A stretch of DNA of 53,488 nt, taken from Phycisphaerales bacterium (GTDB taxonomy: Bacteria > Planctomycetota > Phycisphaerae > Phycisphaerales > JAGLTS01). Where the stretch lies: assembly GCA_023135165.1 (NCBI GenBank), contig JAGLTS010000030.1:1-53488 (forward strand), in the 5' to 3' direction. Under the pieces are notes generated by a model. That model made no database searches and had not been told where the DNA came from. It saw only the letters and a program-made list of their open reading frames with translations. How positions within the stretch are numbered: the stretch's first letter is position 1; each line of letters opens with the position of its first letter. This document shows positions 8,741-17,895 of the stretch, one piece after another. The translations under genes and the position numbers were made by a program.

Positions 8741-9412
8741 GTGATTGAGATCCAATGCGACCGATGCGAGGAGACGATCCGGGTCGAGGACTCCCAGGCG
8801 GGGACGAAGATCGAGTGCCCGTTCTGCGGGGATGTCAACCGCATTCCCACCACCTCCTCCGCCCCCACTGCCACCCCCACTGCCCCCGCTCCCGCGACAC
8901 CCCAACCGGCTGCCGCGCCAGTTGCCGCACCGGTGCCGGCCGATCGCGCCGCGGCGCAGGGCCTGCCGCCCGACTCGGGGCCTGAGCGTCACGTCTGCAC
9001 CGTCAAGCCGGCCATGTTCCGTGCACACCCCCTGCTGGGGCTGATCGCGACGGTCATCTTCATTGCCGGGATCGTCGGCGCGATCTACTGGGAGGGGTAT
9101 TGGCCGCTGATCATCTCCGCTCTCGCGGCGGGCTTCTTCTTCGGCTGGTGGGTCAAGAAGCAGACCGTCAGGCTGCGGATCACCAACAAACGCAGCATCC
9201 TGCAGCGAGGCCTGCTCTCCAAGTCCACCAGCGAGGTTCTCCACGATCACGTCCGCAACATCCAGACGGACCAGACGATGCTCGGCCGAGTCTTCCGCGT
9301 CGGATCGGTGGGAATCTCATCCGCAGGACAAGATGGCATCGAGATTCTTGTTGATGATCTGCCGAACCCGGTTAAACTGAGGTCGATCATCGACGCATAT
9401 CGCCCGATGTGA
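8741..9412 (+). CDS. Membrane protein with N-terminal zinc ribbon and bacterial PH domain
   Basis: 223 residues from GTG 8741, chosen because GGGAGGA sits 7 bases before it. Residues 1-35 form a four-cysteine zinc ribbon (CDRCEETIRVEDSQAG then ECPFCG). A Pro/Ala/Thr-rich linker follows, then two membrane segments (LLGLIATVIFIAGIVGAIYW, WPLIISALAAGFFFGWW). The C-terminus is a bacterial PH domain of the YdbT/bPH2 type, with RLRITNKRSILQRGLLSK and the IRNIQTDQT-like strand (VRNIQTDQT). PH domains of this kind are membrane-associated and of unclear ligand. Substrate or partner is unknown. A second zinc-ribbon membrane protein begins 15 bases later and is probably in the same operon. Confidence 0.75.
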   Translation: MIEIQCDRCEETIRVEDSQAGTKIECPFCGDVNRIPTTSSAPTATPTAPAPATPQPAAAPVAAPVPADRAAAQGLPPDSGPERHVCTVKPAMFRAHPLLGLIATVIFIAGIVGAIYWEGYWPLIISALAAGFFFGWWVKKQTVRLRITNKRSILQRGLLSKSTSEVLHDHVRNIQTDQTMLGRVFRVGSVGISSAGQDGIEILVDDLPNPVKLRSIIDAYRPM

Positions 9413-9427
9413 CGGATAGCCCATGCC

Positions 9428-9775
9428 ATGAAGTGGTTTCGACGACTCCGCCTGAAGATGTTCGGCATTCTGCTCGCCGTGGCGATCGGATGCATGGTTG
9501 TCCTATCGACCGGCGTGGGCTGGCTGACGATCCCCGTCGTCGGAGCTGCCCTCTGGGCGATGGTCGTGACGATCAACCGGACGAGCGCCAAGGCAGCCAC
9601 GATGTGCTGGTCCTGCGGCTGTGACCTGAGCAATCAGGACCCGGCCGATGGCAGCGTGGTGTGCTCGGAATGTGGGACGCTCCATCAACCGGACCTGCTC
9701 GTCATACGGACCGGACACGAACAGGCGCTGTCTGATGACGAGGCGGACGAGCCGGAGCGCATCGACATCTCCTGA
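9428..9775 (+). CDS. Small membrane protein with zinc ribbon, function unknown
   Basis: 115 residues. Two hydrophobic segments lie near the N-terminus (KMFGILLAVAIGCMVVLS and WLTIPVVGAALWAMVVTI). They are followed by a four-cysteine zinc ribbon, CWSCGCDL and CSECG, and an acidic tail. CxxCGxDL...CxECG is a ribbon type often seen in planctomycete membrane proteins, but no function is attached to it. The gene starts 15 bases after the PH-domain gene on the same strand, suggesting a shared transcript and a linked role. Confidence 0.6.
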   Translation: MKWFRRLRLKMFGILLAVAIGCMVVLSTGVGWLTIPVVGAALWAMVVTINRTSAKAATMCWSCGCDLSNQDPADGSVVCSECGTLHQPDLLVIRTGHEQALSDDEADEPERIDIS

Positions 9776-9906
9776 TGACGTGAAGCTGAGGGGGTTCCTC
9801 GCCGGGCGATGCTGCGCCCCCATCGTCGCCGCGACCCGCTATCATCCGCACTCCCACAACCCCCACGCCCCCACACCCGCACACCAACCCTCGCAGGAGC
9901 GATCCG

Positions 9907-11112
9907 ATGAAGGTGCACGAGTACCAAGCCCGCCAACTGCTCGCCTCAGGCGGAATCCCCGTCCCGCCCGGCCAGGTCATCGAGTCCTTCGACAAGGCTG
10001 CACAAGCCTACCGTGAGGTGACATCGCAGGCTGGAACGGATCTCGCTGTCATCAAAGCGCAGGTTCACGCCGGCGGCCGGGGCAAGGCTGGGTTCGTCAA
10101 GCTCGTTCGCTCTGCTGACGACGCCGCCGAAGCTGCCAAGTTCATGCTCACGAACAAGATGGTGAGCGTCCAGACCGGGCCGGACGGGCTGGATGTCCGC
10201 AAGATCCTCATCGCTGCGGGTGTGGACATCGAGAAGGAGTACTACCTCGCCGTCACGACAGACAGGGCGTCGCGGACCGATGTCTTGATCGCCTCGGCGG
10301 AGGGTGGCGTCGAGATCGAGACGGTGGCGAAGAACAACCCCGACGCGATCATCAAGGAGCGACTGCACCCGCTGGAGGGCCTGCGACCGTTCCAGGCTCG
10401 CCGCGTCGCGTTCCAGCTCGGCTTCACGGGCAAACAGGTCGGCCAAGCGGTCAAGGTCATGCTCAATCTCGCCAAGCTCTACCGCAGCACGGATGCGTCG
10501 ATCGCCGAGATCAACCCGCTGATCATCACGCCCGCCAGCGATGCCCACCCGGACGGCCAAGTGCTCGCCATCGACGCGAAGTTCAACTTCGACGACAACG
10601 CGCTCTTCCGCCAAAAGGCGATTGCTGAGATGTTCGACCCGATGGAGGAGAACCCTGCCGAGATTCGGGCCAAGAAGTTCGACCTCTCGTACATCGCGCT
10701 GGATGGCAACATCGGCTGCCTGGTGAACGGGGCGGGGCTCGCCATGTCCACGATGGACATCATCAAGCTGCACGGCGGCGAGCCAGCGAACTTCCTTGAC
10801 GTCGGCGGCAGCGCGGATGAAGAGGCCGTCACCGAGGCCTTCCGCATCATCCTCAGCGACAGCCGTGTCCAGGGCGTGCTCGTCAACATCTTCGGCGGGA
10901 TCATGCGCTGTGATGTCATCGCCAAGGCCATCGCCAACGCTGCCAAGGAAGTCGGCTTCGCCGTCCCGCTCGTCGTGCGTCTGGAAGGCACGAACGTCGA
11001 CGCTGCGCGTGACATTCTCGAATCCGCCCGGGCCGACATTCCCACGCTCCAGACCGCCACCGACCTGACCGACGCCGCGATAAAGGTCACTGCAGCGGTG
11101 AAGGCGGCATAA
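9907..11112 (+). CDS. sucC: Succinyl-CoA ligase (ADP-forming) beta subunit
   Basis: 401 residues; the family is usually 385-400. The N-terminal ATP-grasp start [20 protein letters not shown], the HAGGRGKAG loop, the INPL motif (AEINPLIIT), [14 protein letters not shown] and the CoA-ligase motif [13 protein letters not shown] are present. SucCD makes succinyl-CoA or, in the TCA direction, succinate plus ATP. A ribosome binding site (AGGAG) precedes the ATG. The alpha subunit gene sucD normally follows, but here the downstream genes are on the opposite strand, so sucD must be elsewhere. Confidence 0.95.
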   Translation: MKVHEYQARQLLASGGIPVPPGQVIESFDKAAQAYREVTSQAGTDLAVIKAQVHAGGRGKAGFVKLVRSADDAAEAAKFMLTNKMVSVQTGPDGLDVRKILIAAGVDIEKEYYLAVTTDRASRTDVLIASAEGGVEIETVAKNNPDAIIKERLHPLEGLRPFQARRVAFQLGFTGKQVGQAVKVMLNLAKLYRSTDASIAEINPLIITPASDAHPDGQVLAIDAKFNFDDNALFRQKAIAEMFDPMEENPAEIRAKKFDLSYIALDGNIGCLVNGAGLAMSTMDIIKLHGGEPANFLDVGGSADEEAVTEAFRIILSDSRVQGVLVNIFGGIMRCDVIAKAIANAAKEVGFAVPLVVRLEGTNVDAARDILESARADIPTLQTATDLTDAAIKVTAAVKAA

Positions 11113-11261
11113 GCACACCCGGCCGGACACGATCGTAAGCCCCCCATTCACAGCCCCTTGTGGGTGTGGGGCGCACTTGCCTCACAAGCCCCGCCGTGCT
11201 AGGCGAGGCCGTGATGTGTGCGCGATGGAACAACCTGTGACGGCGCTGCGGCTCGTGTGCT
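11113..11261. terminator. Possible bidirectional terminator between sucC and the ABC exporter
   Basis: The 149-base gap between convergent genes holds overlapping inverted repeats: GCCCC (11153-11157) with GGGGC (11168-11172), the same GGGGC with GCCCC (11188-11192), and CTTGTG (11157-11162) with CACAAG (11183-11188). No T-run follows on either strand, so this is a weak call. Confidence 0.25.
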
Positions 11262-12662
11262 CTACGCCTGCTTGACCCAGCGGAGGAGGGTGACGAAGTT
11301 CGGCGGCTTGCCGTACATCAATACGCCGATGCGGAAGACCTTTGCAGCCAGGCGAACCATGATGTAGACCGACACGACACCCACGACGATCGAGATCGCG
11401 ATCTGCCAGAAGGGCACAGGCTCGCTTGACGCCAACCGAACGACCATCGCGAAGGGGCTGATCGGCGGCACGATGCTCAGGACAACCGCGAACGTGCTGT
11501 TGGGATCGCGCGCGATCGGCATCCAGAGCAGCATCGGGATGATCATCACGAGCATGACCGGCGTCATCAACGACTGCGCCTCTCGCATGTCGTTCACCGC
11601 GCTGCCGATCGCTGCCATCATCGACGCGATAAAGAAGAACGCGATGAAGAAGAAGATCGCCAGGTATGCGAGGTCGACAGGCTCGATAAAGCCCATCAGC
11701 GAAAACGTGATCAGCGCAGCGATGCTCAGCCCCGAGTAGATCATCAGGATGAGCAGCCCGACGCCCATCTGCCCGATGATTTTCCCCGTCATGAGTTGCA
11801 CCGGACTTACCGCCGAAAGAAGCACCTCGATCACTCGACTGGACTTCTCTTCGATTGTCGTCGTCAACAGGTATTGGCCGCCGGTGAACGCACTGACCCA
11901 CAGCAGCATCATGAACCCCATGGGCAGGAGCAGCGACAGGACTTCATCCGCTGTGGAACTGACCTCGCCGGATGCGGTCACGGTCTTCGCCTGCCTGGCG
12001 CTTGCCGTGACCATCTCGCGCACCTCATCCGGATCTTGTCCAGTTGCGCGGATGCGAAGATCGACGATGGAGTGATGCACTTTCCATCGAAGCTGGCTCT
12101 GCACACGATCATCAAGGCGAGCGCGTGCAAACCACGAGTACGAGCCGTACCTGCCATCCACATCGCGCTGCACCGCGTTCTCGTCGATGACGACCAGCGC
12201 CAACTGTCCGCCATCCTGCACGGTTCCGATGCGCAACGGCTCCTTGGCTTCCTCCTCATCGGCGTCGGCGTCAAGCAGGTCGATGCGAATGTCCGATGCA
12301 GGTCCAACGAGCTTCTCCGCCTCACCGCGCAGGGCAGCAGCGGCTGCGCCAGCCATCTCGTCACCGAGCACTTCGCCCGCTTTGTCCGCAAGCTCCCTCA
12401 CCTTGCGATCAACTTCCGCATCTCGGTCGATCGCCATCGCCACCGGATTGATCCGCGACTGGATCTCCTTCGCCACGACGCCTGACCGGTCGATCAGCGA
12501 GACCGTGCCGGTCACAGCCGGCGCTTCGTCATTCCACAGCAGGTTGATTGCGGCAATCGCTCCCACCGCCATGACAGGCACGATCAGCACGCCGATGAGA
12601 AACCCCTTCGTCGTGATCGTCGAGACGAACTCGCGTTGTGCGATCCGGGCGATTCTACGCAT
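11262..12662 (-). CDS. ABC-2 type permease, NatB-like
   Basis: 466 residues from ATG 12662 (MRRIARIAQREFVSTI). This start overlaps the end of the ATPase gene by 8 bases; a longer open frame upstream is in the ATPase gene and is not used. Layout: one membrane segment near residues 20-42, a large extracytoplasmic domain of about 200 residues, then five or six membrane segments in the C-terminal half (for example LLLPMGFMMLLWVSAFTGG and AYLAIFFFIAFFFIASMM). This is the ABC2_membrane_3 arrangement of NatB and related exporters. With the adjacent ATPase it forms one exporter. Sodium export is known for B. subtilis NatAB, but the family is broad and the substrate here is not known. Confidence 0.85.
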   Translation of the reverse strand: MRRIARIAQREFVSTITTKGFLIGVLIVPVMAVGAIAAINLLWNDEAPAVTGTVSLIDRSGVVAKEIQSRINPVAMAIDRDAEVDRKVRELADKAGEVLGDEMAGAAAAALRGEAEKLVGPASDIRIDLLDADADEEEAKEPLRIGTVQDGGQLALVVIDENAVQRDVDGRYGSYSWFARARLDDRVQSQLRWKVHHSIVDLRIRATGQDPDEVREMVTASARQAKTVTASGEVSSTADEVLSLLLPMGFMMLLWVSAFTGGQYLLTTTIEEKSSRVIEVLLSAVSPVQLMTGKIIGQMGVGLLILMIYSGLSIAALITFSLMGFIEPVDLAYLAIFFFIAFFFIASMMAAIGSAVNDMREAQSLMTPVMLVMIIPMLLWMPIARDPNSTFAVVLSIVPPISPFAMVVRLASSEPVPFWQIAISIVVGVVSVYIMVRLAAKVFRIGVLMYGKPPNFVTLLRWVKQA

Positions 12663-13632
12663 GGGGTGCCTCCGCATCGGATCGCAGCGCATGCCGCAGA
12701 TCCTCTCTGCTCTTGGCCGATTCATCTCCCGACGTGGCCAACTCGATGAACACATCCTCAAGCGTCGGGCGGCGCAGCTCAACGCGGCGGACCGGCAACG
12801 ATCCCACGATGCGCCGAATCGTCTCCGCCGGGTCCGCATCAGGCTCAAGTGTCAACTCATGCGCACCGTTGCTCTGCACGGCTTCCCGCACGCCGGCCAA
12901 CGAAGTGAGCGATGACAAGTCCGCACCCGGATCGATCGGCTCGACAATGATCGTCCGGGGATCGAACTGCGCTCGGATCTCGTCAAGCGATGCGTCGAGC
13001 ACCTTGTACCCGCGATCAATCATCATGATGCGATCGCAAAGCAGTTCCGCCTGCTGCATCACATGTGTCGAAAAGATCACCGTCTTCCCCGCCTGATGCA
13101 TCTCACTGATCAGGTCGCGCAGCAGGCGCATGTTGATCGGGTCAAGCCCGGAGAAAGGCTCGTCGAGAATGATCAGATCCGGGTCGTGGATGATCGTCGA
13201 GAGGAACTGGATCTTCTGCTGCATGCCCTTGGACAGTTCTTCGCACTTGCGCTTGTAGCAGTCCGCCAGACCCACGCGGTCGAGCCATTCCTTGATCGTG
13301 TGGGAGAGCGTCGGCGACTTGACCCCCTTGATCCGCGCGACGTACGCCAGGAACGAGCCGACGCGCATCTTCCGATACAGGCCTCGCTCTTCGGGCAGGT
13401 AGCCGATGCGGTCTTTGCTCTCAATCGCCGACTTTCGGCCGAGCACCTCGATCTTTCCATCGTTGGGGAAAATGATCGACATAATCATGCGGATCGTCGT
13501 GGTCTTGCCCGCGCCGTTCGGGCCGAGGAAACCGCAGAGGCTTCCCTCGGGCACGGTCAGGTCCAGGTCGATGACCGCACGCTTTGATCCAAACGTCTTG
13601 TTGATCTGTCGTAGGACAATGGCGTCGCTCAA
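12655..13632 (-). CDS. ABC transporter ATP-binding protein, NatA-like
   Basis: 325 residues. Walker A is GPNGAGKTTT (about 38-47), the Q-loop region reads IGYLPEERGLYRKM, the signature motif is LSKGMQQKIQ, Walker B is LIILDEPFSGLDP and the switch histidine is in FSTHVM. YLPEERGLY is typical of the NatA branch. About 100 further residues beyond the ATPase core form the DUF4162-like C-terminal domain. The gene overlaps its permease partner by 8 bases. The extended Arg/Glu-rich end (SAKSREDLRHALRSD) is not conserved in what I know of the family. Confidence 0.9.
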   Translation of the reverse strand: MSDAIVLRQINKTFGSKRAVIDLDLTVPEGSLCGFLGPNGAGKTTTIRMIMSIIFPNDGKIEVLGRKSAIESKDRIGYLPEERGLYRKMRVGSFLAYVARIKGVKSPTLSHTIKEWLDRVGLADCYKRKCEELSKGMQQKIQFLSTIIHDPDLIILDEPFSGLDPINMRLLRDLISEMHQAGKTVIFSTHVMQQAELLCDRIMMIDRGYKVLDASLDEIRAQFDPRTIIVEPIDPGADLSSLTSLAGVREAVQSNGAHELTLEPDADPAETIRRIVGSLPVRRVELRRPTLEDVFIELATSGDESAKSREDLRHALRSDAEAPHA

Positions 13633-13796
13633 CGTCTGTTTCTCCAGATTCTCTCACCGGCTTTCCGTGAGAATCGAGTCGGATGATACCTCAACAACGT
13701 CGTACGGTTTGCGCCCGTCCAGGTTTCACATCTCGCATGTCCGATTCGCAGTGCCGTCGGACACGCGGTTCGTGCCCGGCACACCACGAAAGAAAC

Positions 13797-13822
13797 AAGC
13801 CCCGACCGTTCGGCCGGGGCTT
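13797..13822 (-). terminator. Rho-independent terminator of the dockerin-tailed gene at 13867
   Basis: Read on the minus strand, a 12-base stem AAGCCCCGGCCG pairs with CGGTCGGGGCTT around an AA turn (effective loop GAAC), with one G-U pair that would be an A-C mismatch on the plus strand. It lies 45 bases after the stop and is followed on the minus strand by a T-rich run (TTGTTTCTTTC). The wobble pair and T-run both fix the minus strand. Confidence 0.75.
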
Positions 13823-13866
13823 GCCCTGCGTTGAAGGAACGAGATCACCAGGAATGTTCGTCGCTG

Positions 13867-15237
13867 TTAGGGAACACAGCCGTAGTCGCCGAGCAGGATG
13901 CCCAGGTCGGACTGATCCGTATCGCCGTCGCCATCGAGATCACCGGCGCCGCTGGTGCCATAGGCACCGAGCAGGATGCCGAGGTCGGACTGATCGGTGT
14001 CACCGTCGCCATCCAGGTCGCCGACGCAGATGTTGCCGAACTTCTGGAAGACTTCGAGGGCATCGACGTTCGCCCACTCGATCGTGAATCGGCTGTCCAG
14101 GCCGAGGTCGACTTCGAGTGCATAGACGGCGAACGCACCGGTGAAGTCGGTGAAGAACACCGTGCCGGGGCTCAGGCCGAGCACCATCAGCGAGGCGGAA
14201 CCGGGCGAGAGCGTGAAGAGCGCGAAGTCCATGGCGGGTTCAGCACCAGGACCGCCCCACGCCGGGCCGAGCCTTGCACCAAGATCCCAGACGACCAGCG
14301 AGTCGATGTTGTCCTCGCCTTCCTCACCCTGATAGAGCGAGTCGAGCCCCATCTGCCACGACCATGCGTACGGCGGCGCACCAGCGGGGAAACCAGGTTG
14401 ACCGGCCGGCACGTCGTAGATGTGGGCAGGCACAAACCCTTGCAGGAACCACTCAGCGGGCGGCGTGCTGAAGTAGAAGTCACAGTCGGTGATCATGTCA
14501 CCGTCCACGTCCAGTGTCGGCAGCGGAAACTCGTTGAACGCATCGACGTTGTCGTGCGTGCCGGGCATGATCGGCGGGCACGGGACACCCGGGGGCCTGA
14601 GATTACCCACGCCGTTCCCTGCCGTCAGCATGAGCTGCGATTCGTCGATGTACAAGATATTGAGTCCGCCCGTGCCAACGGTGGGCAGGAAGCCGGCGAA
14701 CGGGCCCGGCCCGAGCGTGCCGACGAAGTGGATCGGGTGCAGGAACCACGCCTCGGTCTCGTAGATGTCGCCGGGCTGCTGCTCAAGCATCGCCTCGACG
14801 AGCGACGCGGAGCCGGGCAAGCCGGTCGTCTCACGCGCTACGCTGAAGCGCAGCAGCACTTCCTCGTGGAACGGCGGCTGATCGTCATCCCAATGGTTCC
14901 CCGTGACGGCGTCGAGGTAGTAGACCCAGGGGGTTCCGATGTCGTACCAGGGAACACCGGCGCCTGGCAGGAGCAGGTCGCCGTCGAAGAACGGACCCAC
15001 AATCAGCGACGGGGACGGGGGCATCAGGCCCGCCATCGTCGCGGGCAGGTTCTGACCGTACGGATCCTCCGCTCCCTTCAGCGGCGGCACCGCTGGACTT
15101 ACCAGGGGCTGTGTCGGATTGTCATCCAGCGAGAACGTCTGCGCCGAGGCGTTCCCAGCCAGATACGTCGTCGCGAGGCCGGCCAGAGCGATGACCAGTC
15201 CCGCCTTGCTACCGGTTGTGATGATGTTACGTCTCAT
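13867..15237 (-). CDS. Secreted protein with dockerin-like tail, function unknown
   Basis: 456 residues. The ATG has a good ribosome binding site (AAAGAGGAG). A signal peptide ends near residue 32 (LVIALAGLATTYLAGNASAQ). The body contains repeated statements typical of extracellular beta-sandwich proteins (FDGDLLLPGAG, LSPGSASLMVLGLSPGT) but no domain I can name. The end carries two nearly perfect copies of GDLDGDGDTDQSDLGILLG, followed by AYG and DYGCVP. These calcium-binding dockerin-like repeats are the same tail as in four other genes of the window. The gene is a single transcription unit with its own terminator, divergent from the GND-Y repeat gene. Confidence 0.75.
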   Translation of the reverse strand: MRRNIITTGSKAGLVIALAGLATTYLAGNASAQTFSLDDNPTQPLVSPAVPPLKGAEDPYGQNLPATMAGLMPPSPSLIVGPFFDGDLLLPGAGVPWYDIGTPWVYYLDAVTGNHWDDDQPPFHEEVLLRFSVARETTGLPGSASLVEAMLEQQPGDIYETEAWFLHPIHFVGTLGPGPFAGFLPTVGTGGLNILYIDESQLMLTAGNGVGNLRPPGVPCPPIMPGTHDNVDAFNEFPLPTLDVDGDMITDCDFYFSTPPAEWFLQGFVPAHIYDVPAGQPGFPAGAPPYAWSWQMGLDSLYQGEEGEDNIDSLVVWDLGARLGPAWGGPGAEPAMDFALFTLSPGSASLMVLGLSPGTVFFTDFTGAFAVYALEVDLGLDSRFTIEWANVDALEVFQKFGNICVGDLDGDGDTDQSDLGILLGAYGTSGAGDLDGDGDTDQSDLGILLGDYGCVP

Positions 15238-15501
15238 TTCAGTCTCCTCTTTCGTTTCTTGAACACTGCGCTATTGTTGTCGTCGCGGTCCATGCTGGGT
15301 GCGTGTTCGACGGTTTCTGTGGTCTCTGCCGTCTCCCAGCGGGCCGCTGCACTTGGTCTCTACCTTCAGATAGACCGCCCACAGTGAGATCTGACAGACA
15401 AAGGCGCGAAAGCCCATCCTTTTTCGATCCATCCGCCGGAGCGGGCGGGCTGGCCCACCGCGAAGGTGCAGCCAGCCGCCTACGCACGATAGGATGCCGT
15501 C
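15238..15501. promoter_or_regulatory. Divergent intergenic region between two secreted-protein genes
   Basis: 264 bases with no coding sequence. It must hold the promoters of the dockerin-tailed gene (minus) and the GND-Y repeat gene (plus). One clear inverted repeat is GGTCT with AGACC within about 15355-15376. I see no convincing -35/-10 pair. Confidence 0.35.
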
Positions 15502-17820
15502 ATGCACATCAACCCCCTGCTTCGCTCCGCCGTGGCCGCATTGGTCGGTTTCGCATCCATCACCTGCACGAGCGCCCTGGCCGATGATGGGCTGGTCGCA
15601 CCTGCCGCTGAGGAACCGGATGACCTTTCCCAGCAGGCGTTCGCGGGTGTGTACATACGGGATCTGACGGACTCGCCGGACTGCCCGTACTGCCTGGCGA
15701 CGTGGATACTCCCCGGGCCGTTCGGCGGGACCGGGTTTGACTCACAGTACGTCAACCGCGGCGATGCGATCCTGACCGCCAACGGCGAACCGCGAACGGC
15801 TGATCAGTTCAAGTCGCTCATCGAATCGCTTTCGCCCGGCGCGACGCTGCACATCACAGCGAAGCGCGGGACCGGCGACATCAGAATCACAGCCGCCGAC
15901 CTCGAATCGCTCGAAACCGAGACATTCGAGTTTGACGTCACGCTCGGGTCGCGCGCCGAATGGGTCGGGACGATCGACCGCCCCCGGCCCGGCCGTGTGT
16001 TACCCGAACCGACACCGTCCGCAGTGGACAGTCTCCTCATGTCGCATGCCGTTCAGCACGGCATCGAGGCGGGCGTGAATGAACTGCTCGACTACTTCCG
16101 GGAAACGCAGGAGGAGCACCTCGGCTACCACGCGCTCAATCGCGTCGTCGCCGGCTTCATGCGCCCGCTCAGCGTGGACAGCATCGAGGAGACGATCGTC
16201 GCCGAAGCCGCGGCCGTCCCCGCAGCACCGTTCGCACACAGCCTGTCGATGGCAGCGGCGAACCTCAACATCCCGTGGCACGCCGATGAACCTGCCGCTG
16301 TTACCGTTCAGGGAGTCGATGCGCTCGCCGCGCAACTGCACGGTCAACTCGAACAAGCCCGCACGCTCGGCGCCGCTTCGATCATTGACGACCGCCTCGC
16401 CCAGCAAGCCATGCAACTCGTCTCGCTCATGGCGACATCGGTGTACATCTACGATGAGCACAGTCGTGAGCACATCGAGGTGATGCGCCGCTCAATGGAT
16501 GTGGACTACGAATCAGTACTGCGCCAGGCACGTGCGCTGGCTGTGGATATCAACGCCGTCGGGCTTGAAGACGCGGCACCGCTCGCAACGCTCGACGAAA
16601 CGATAGAGAACGCCGTCGAAGGTGATGTGCTCTACGTCGGTCGTGATGCCGACGGCCTGGTCATCATCGGCGGCCCGGGCGACAACACGTACCACATGGA
16701 TGCCATCGCTGCCGTCTACGACGTCGGCGGGAACGACACGTACGTGTACGAGGCGCCCCGTGTGCGCCGAAGCACGCTTATCATCGACGTATCCGGTGAT
16801 GATCGCTACGAATCCGAATCAGCGTTCGCAGGCCCCGCTGCCGCCGTGGTCGGCGCTTCGGTCATCGACGATCGCAGCGGCAACGACATCTACGAAGGCA
16901 CGCGATTCTCCTGCGCGGCGGGTCTGTTCGGCGTGGGACTGCTCGTTGATCACGCCGGCAACGACGTGTACCGCGGTGAAGACTGGTCGCAAGGCGTCGG
17001 CTTCTACGGCACAGGCCTGCTCATCGACTTGGGCGGCTCAGATGCGTACCTCGGCGAGATGCGCGTGCAAGGTATCGGCGGTCCCAGAGGCTTCGGCGCG
17101 ATCATCGACGCCAACGGCAATGATCTCTATCGCGCCAACGGACCGCACGGCTCGGTCTACGGCACGCCCGCGGTCTTCGCAGGCTTCTCGCAAGGCTTCG
17201 GCTATGGTATTCGCCAGTACAGTGCAGGCGGCATCGGACTCATCAGCGACCTCGCTGGACACGACCGCTATGAAGCGGGCGAGTTCAGCCAGGGCGGCGG
17301 CTACTACTGGGCCATGGGTATCCTCCATGACCATGACGGCGACGACCTGTACTATGGGAACCGCTACGGCCAGGGCTTCGGCTGCCACCAGTCCATCGGA
17401 ATCCTCGCCGACGATGCGGGCAACGACACATACTGGACGATGACCGCTGCCGACCAGGGCGGGTCGTGGGACATCGGCGTCGGGCTGCTCATCGACCGCA
17501 CGGGCAACGACGCCTACCGCGCCGACGGACTCAGCCAAGGCTCCGCATCACAACAGGCGATCGGCCTGCTCGTCGATCTCGCCGGTCAGGACCGCTACAC
17601 CGCGCGCGGCAGAACCCAAGGCCTCGGCGGCGGCAACCGATACCACTACACAACCAGCAGGTGCTTCAGCTTCAACGCGCTCATCGACGCAGGCCCGGAG
17701 CACGATTTCTACTCCACCGGCCGACCCAACGACACCGTCATAACCACCGGCGAACTCAATGAAGAGCACCCCGAGGATTCATCCATCTACGGCCTGTTCA
17801 TTGACGGCATCGCGTGGTGA
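15502..17820 (+). CDS. Exported PDZ protein with eleven GND-Y repeats
   Basis: 772 residues. ATG 15502 is preceded by AGGA. A signal peptide covers about residues 1-27. Residues 60-125 look like a PDZ domain (YVNRGDAILTANGEPRTADQ, then a beta strand ending LHITAKRG). Residues 170-390 are alpha-helical and unassigned. From about residue 405 to 745 there are eleven copies of a unit of roughly 30 residues built on DxxGNDxY: DVGGNDTY, DVSGDDRY, DRSGNDIY, DHAGNDVY, DLGGSDAY, DANGNDLY, DLAGHDRY, DHDGDDLY, DDAGNDTY, DRTGNDAY and DLAGQDRY. They alternate with QGxG and GxGLLID strands. The pattern suggests a calcium-binding beta-solenoid, distantly like RTX repeats but with a different register. I do not recognise a named family. 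Likely periplasmic or surface-located. Confidence 0.75.
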   Translation: MHINPLLRSAVAALVGFASITCTSALADDGLVAPAAEEPDDLSQQAFAGVYIRDLTDSPDCPYCLATWILPGPFGGTGFDSQYVNRGDAILTANGEPRTADQFKSLIESLSPGATLHITAKRGTGDIRITAADLESLETETFEFDVTLGSRAEWVGTIDRPRPGRVLPEPTPSAVDSLLMSHAVQHGIEAGVNELLDYFRETQEEHLGYHALNRVVAGFMRPLSVDSIEETIVAEAAAVPAAPFAHSLSMAAANLNIPWHADEPAAVTVQGVDALAAQLHGQLEQARTLGAASIIDDRLAQQAMQLVSLMATSVYIYDEHSREHIEVMRRSMDVDYESVLRQARALAVDINAVGLEDAAPLATLDETIENAVEGDVLYVGRDADGLVIIGGPGDNTYHMDAIAAVYDVGGNDTYVYEAPRVRRSTLIIDVSGDDRYESESAFAGPAAAVVGASVIDDRSGNDIYEGTRFSCAAGLFGVGLLVDHAGNDVYRGEDWSQGVGFYGTGLLIDLGGSDAYLGEMRVQGIGGPRGFGAIIDANGNDLYRANGPHGSVYGTPAVFAGFSQGFGYGIRQYSAGGIGLISDLAGHDRYEAGEFSQGGGYYWAMGILHDHDGDDLYYGNRYGQGFGCHQSIGILADDAGNDTYWTMTAADQGGSWDIGVGLLIDRTGNDAYRADGLSQGSASQQAIGLLVDLAGQDRYTARGRTQGLGGGNRYHYTTSRCFSFNALIDAGPEHDFYSTGRPNDTVITTGELNEEHPEDSSIYGLFIDGIAW

Positions 17821-17895
17821 GGTGCGACGCCACCGTCCCCTTTGCACGCGGCCTACAATCCCGCTTCTTGTCGATCGTCCACGAAGAGGATCACC

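Noticed and set aside
9946..11151. 401-codon minus-strand frame
   Set aside because: Fully antisense to sucC, which matches its family end to end.
13831..15387. 518-codon plus-strand frame
   Set aside because: Antisense to the dockerin-tailed gene, which has a signal peptide, ribosome binding site and terminator on the minus strand.
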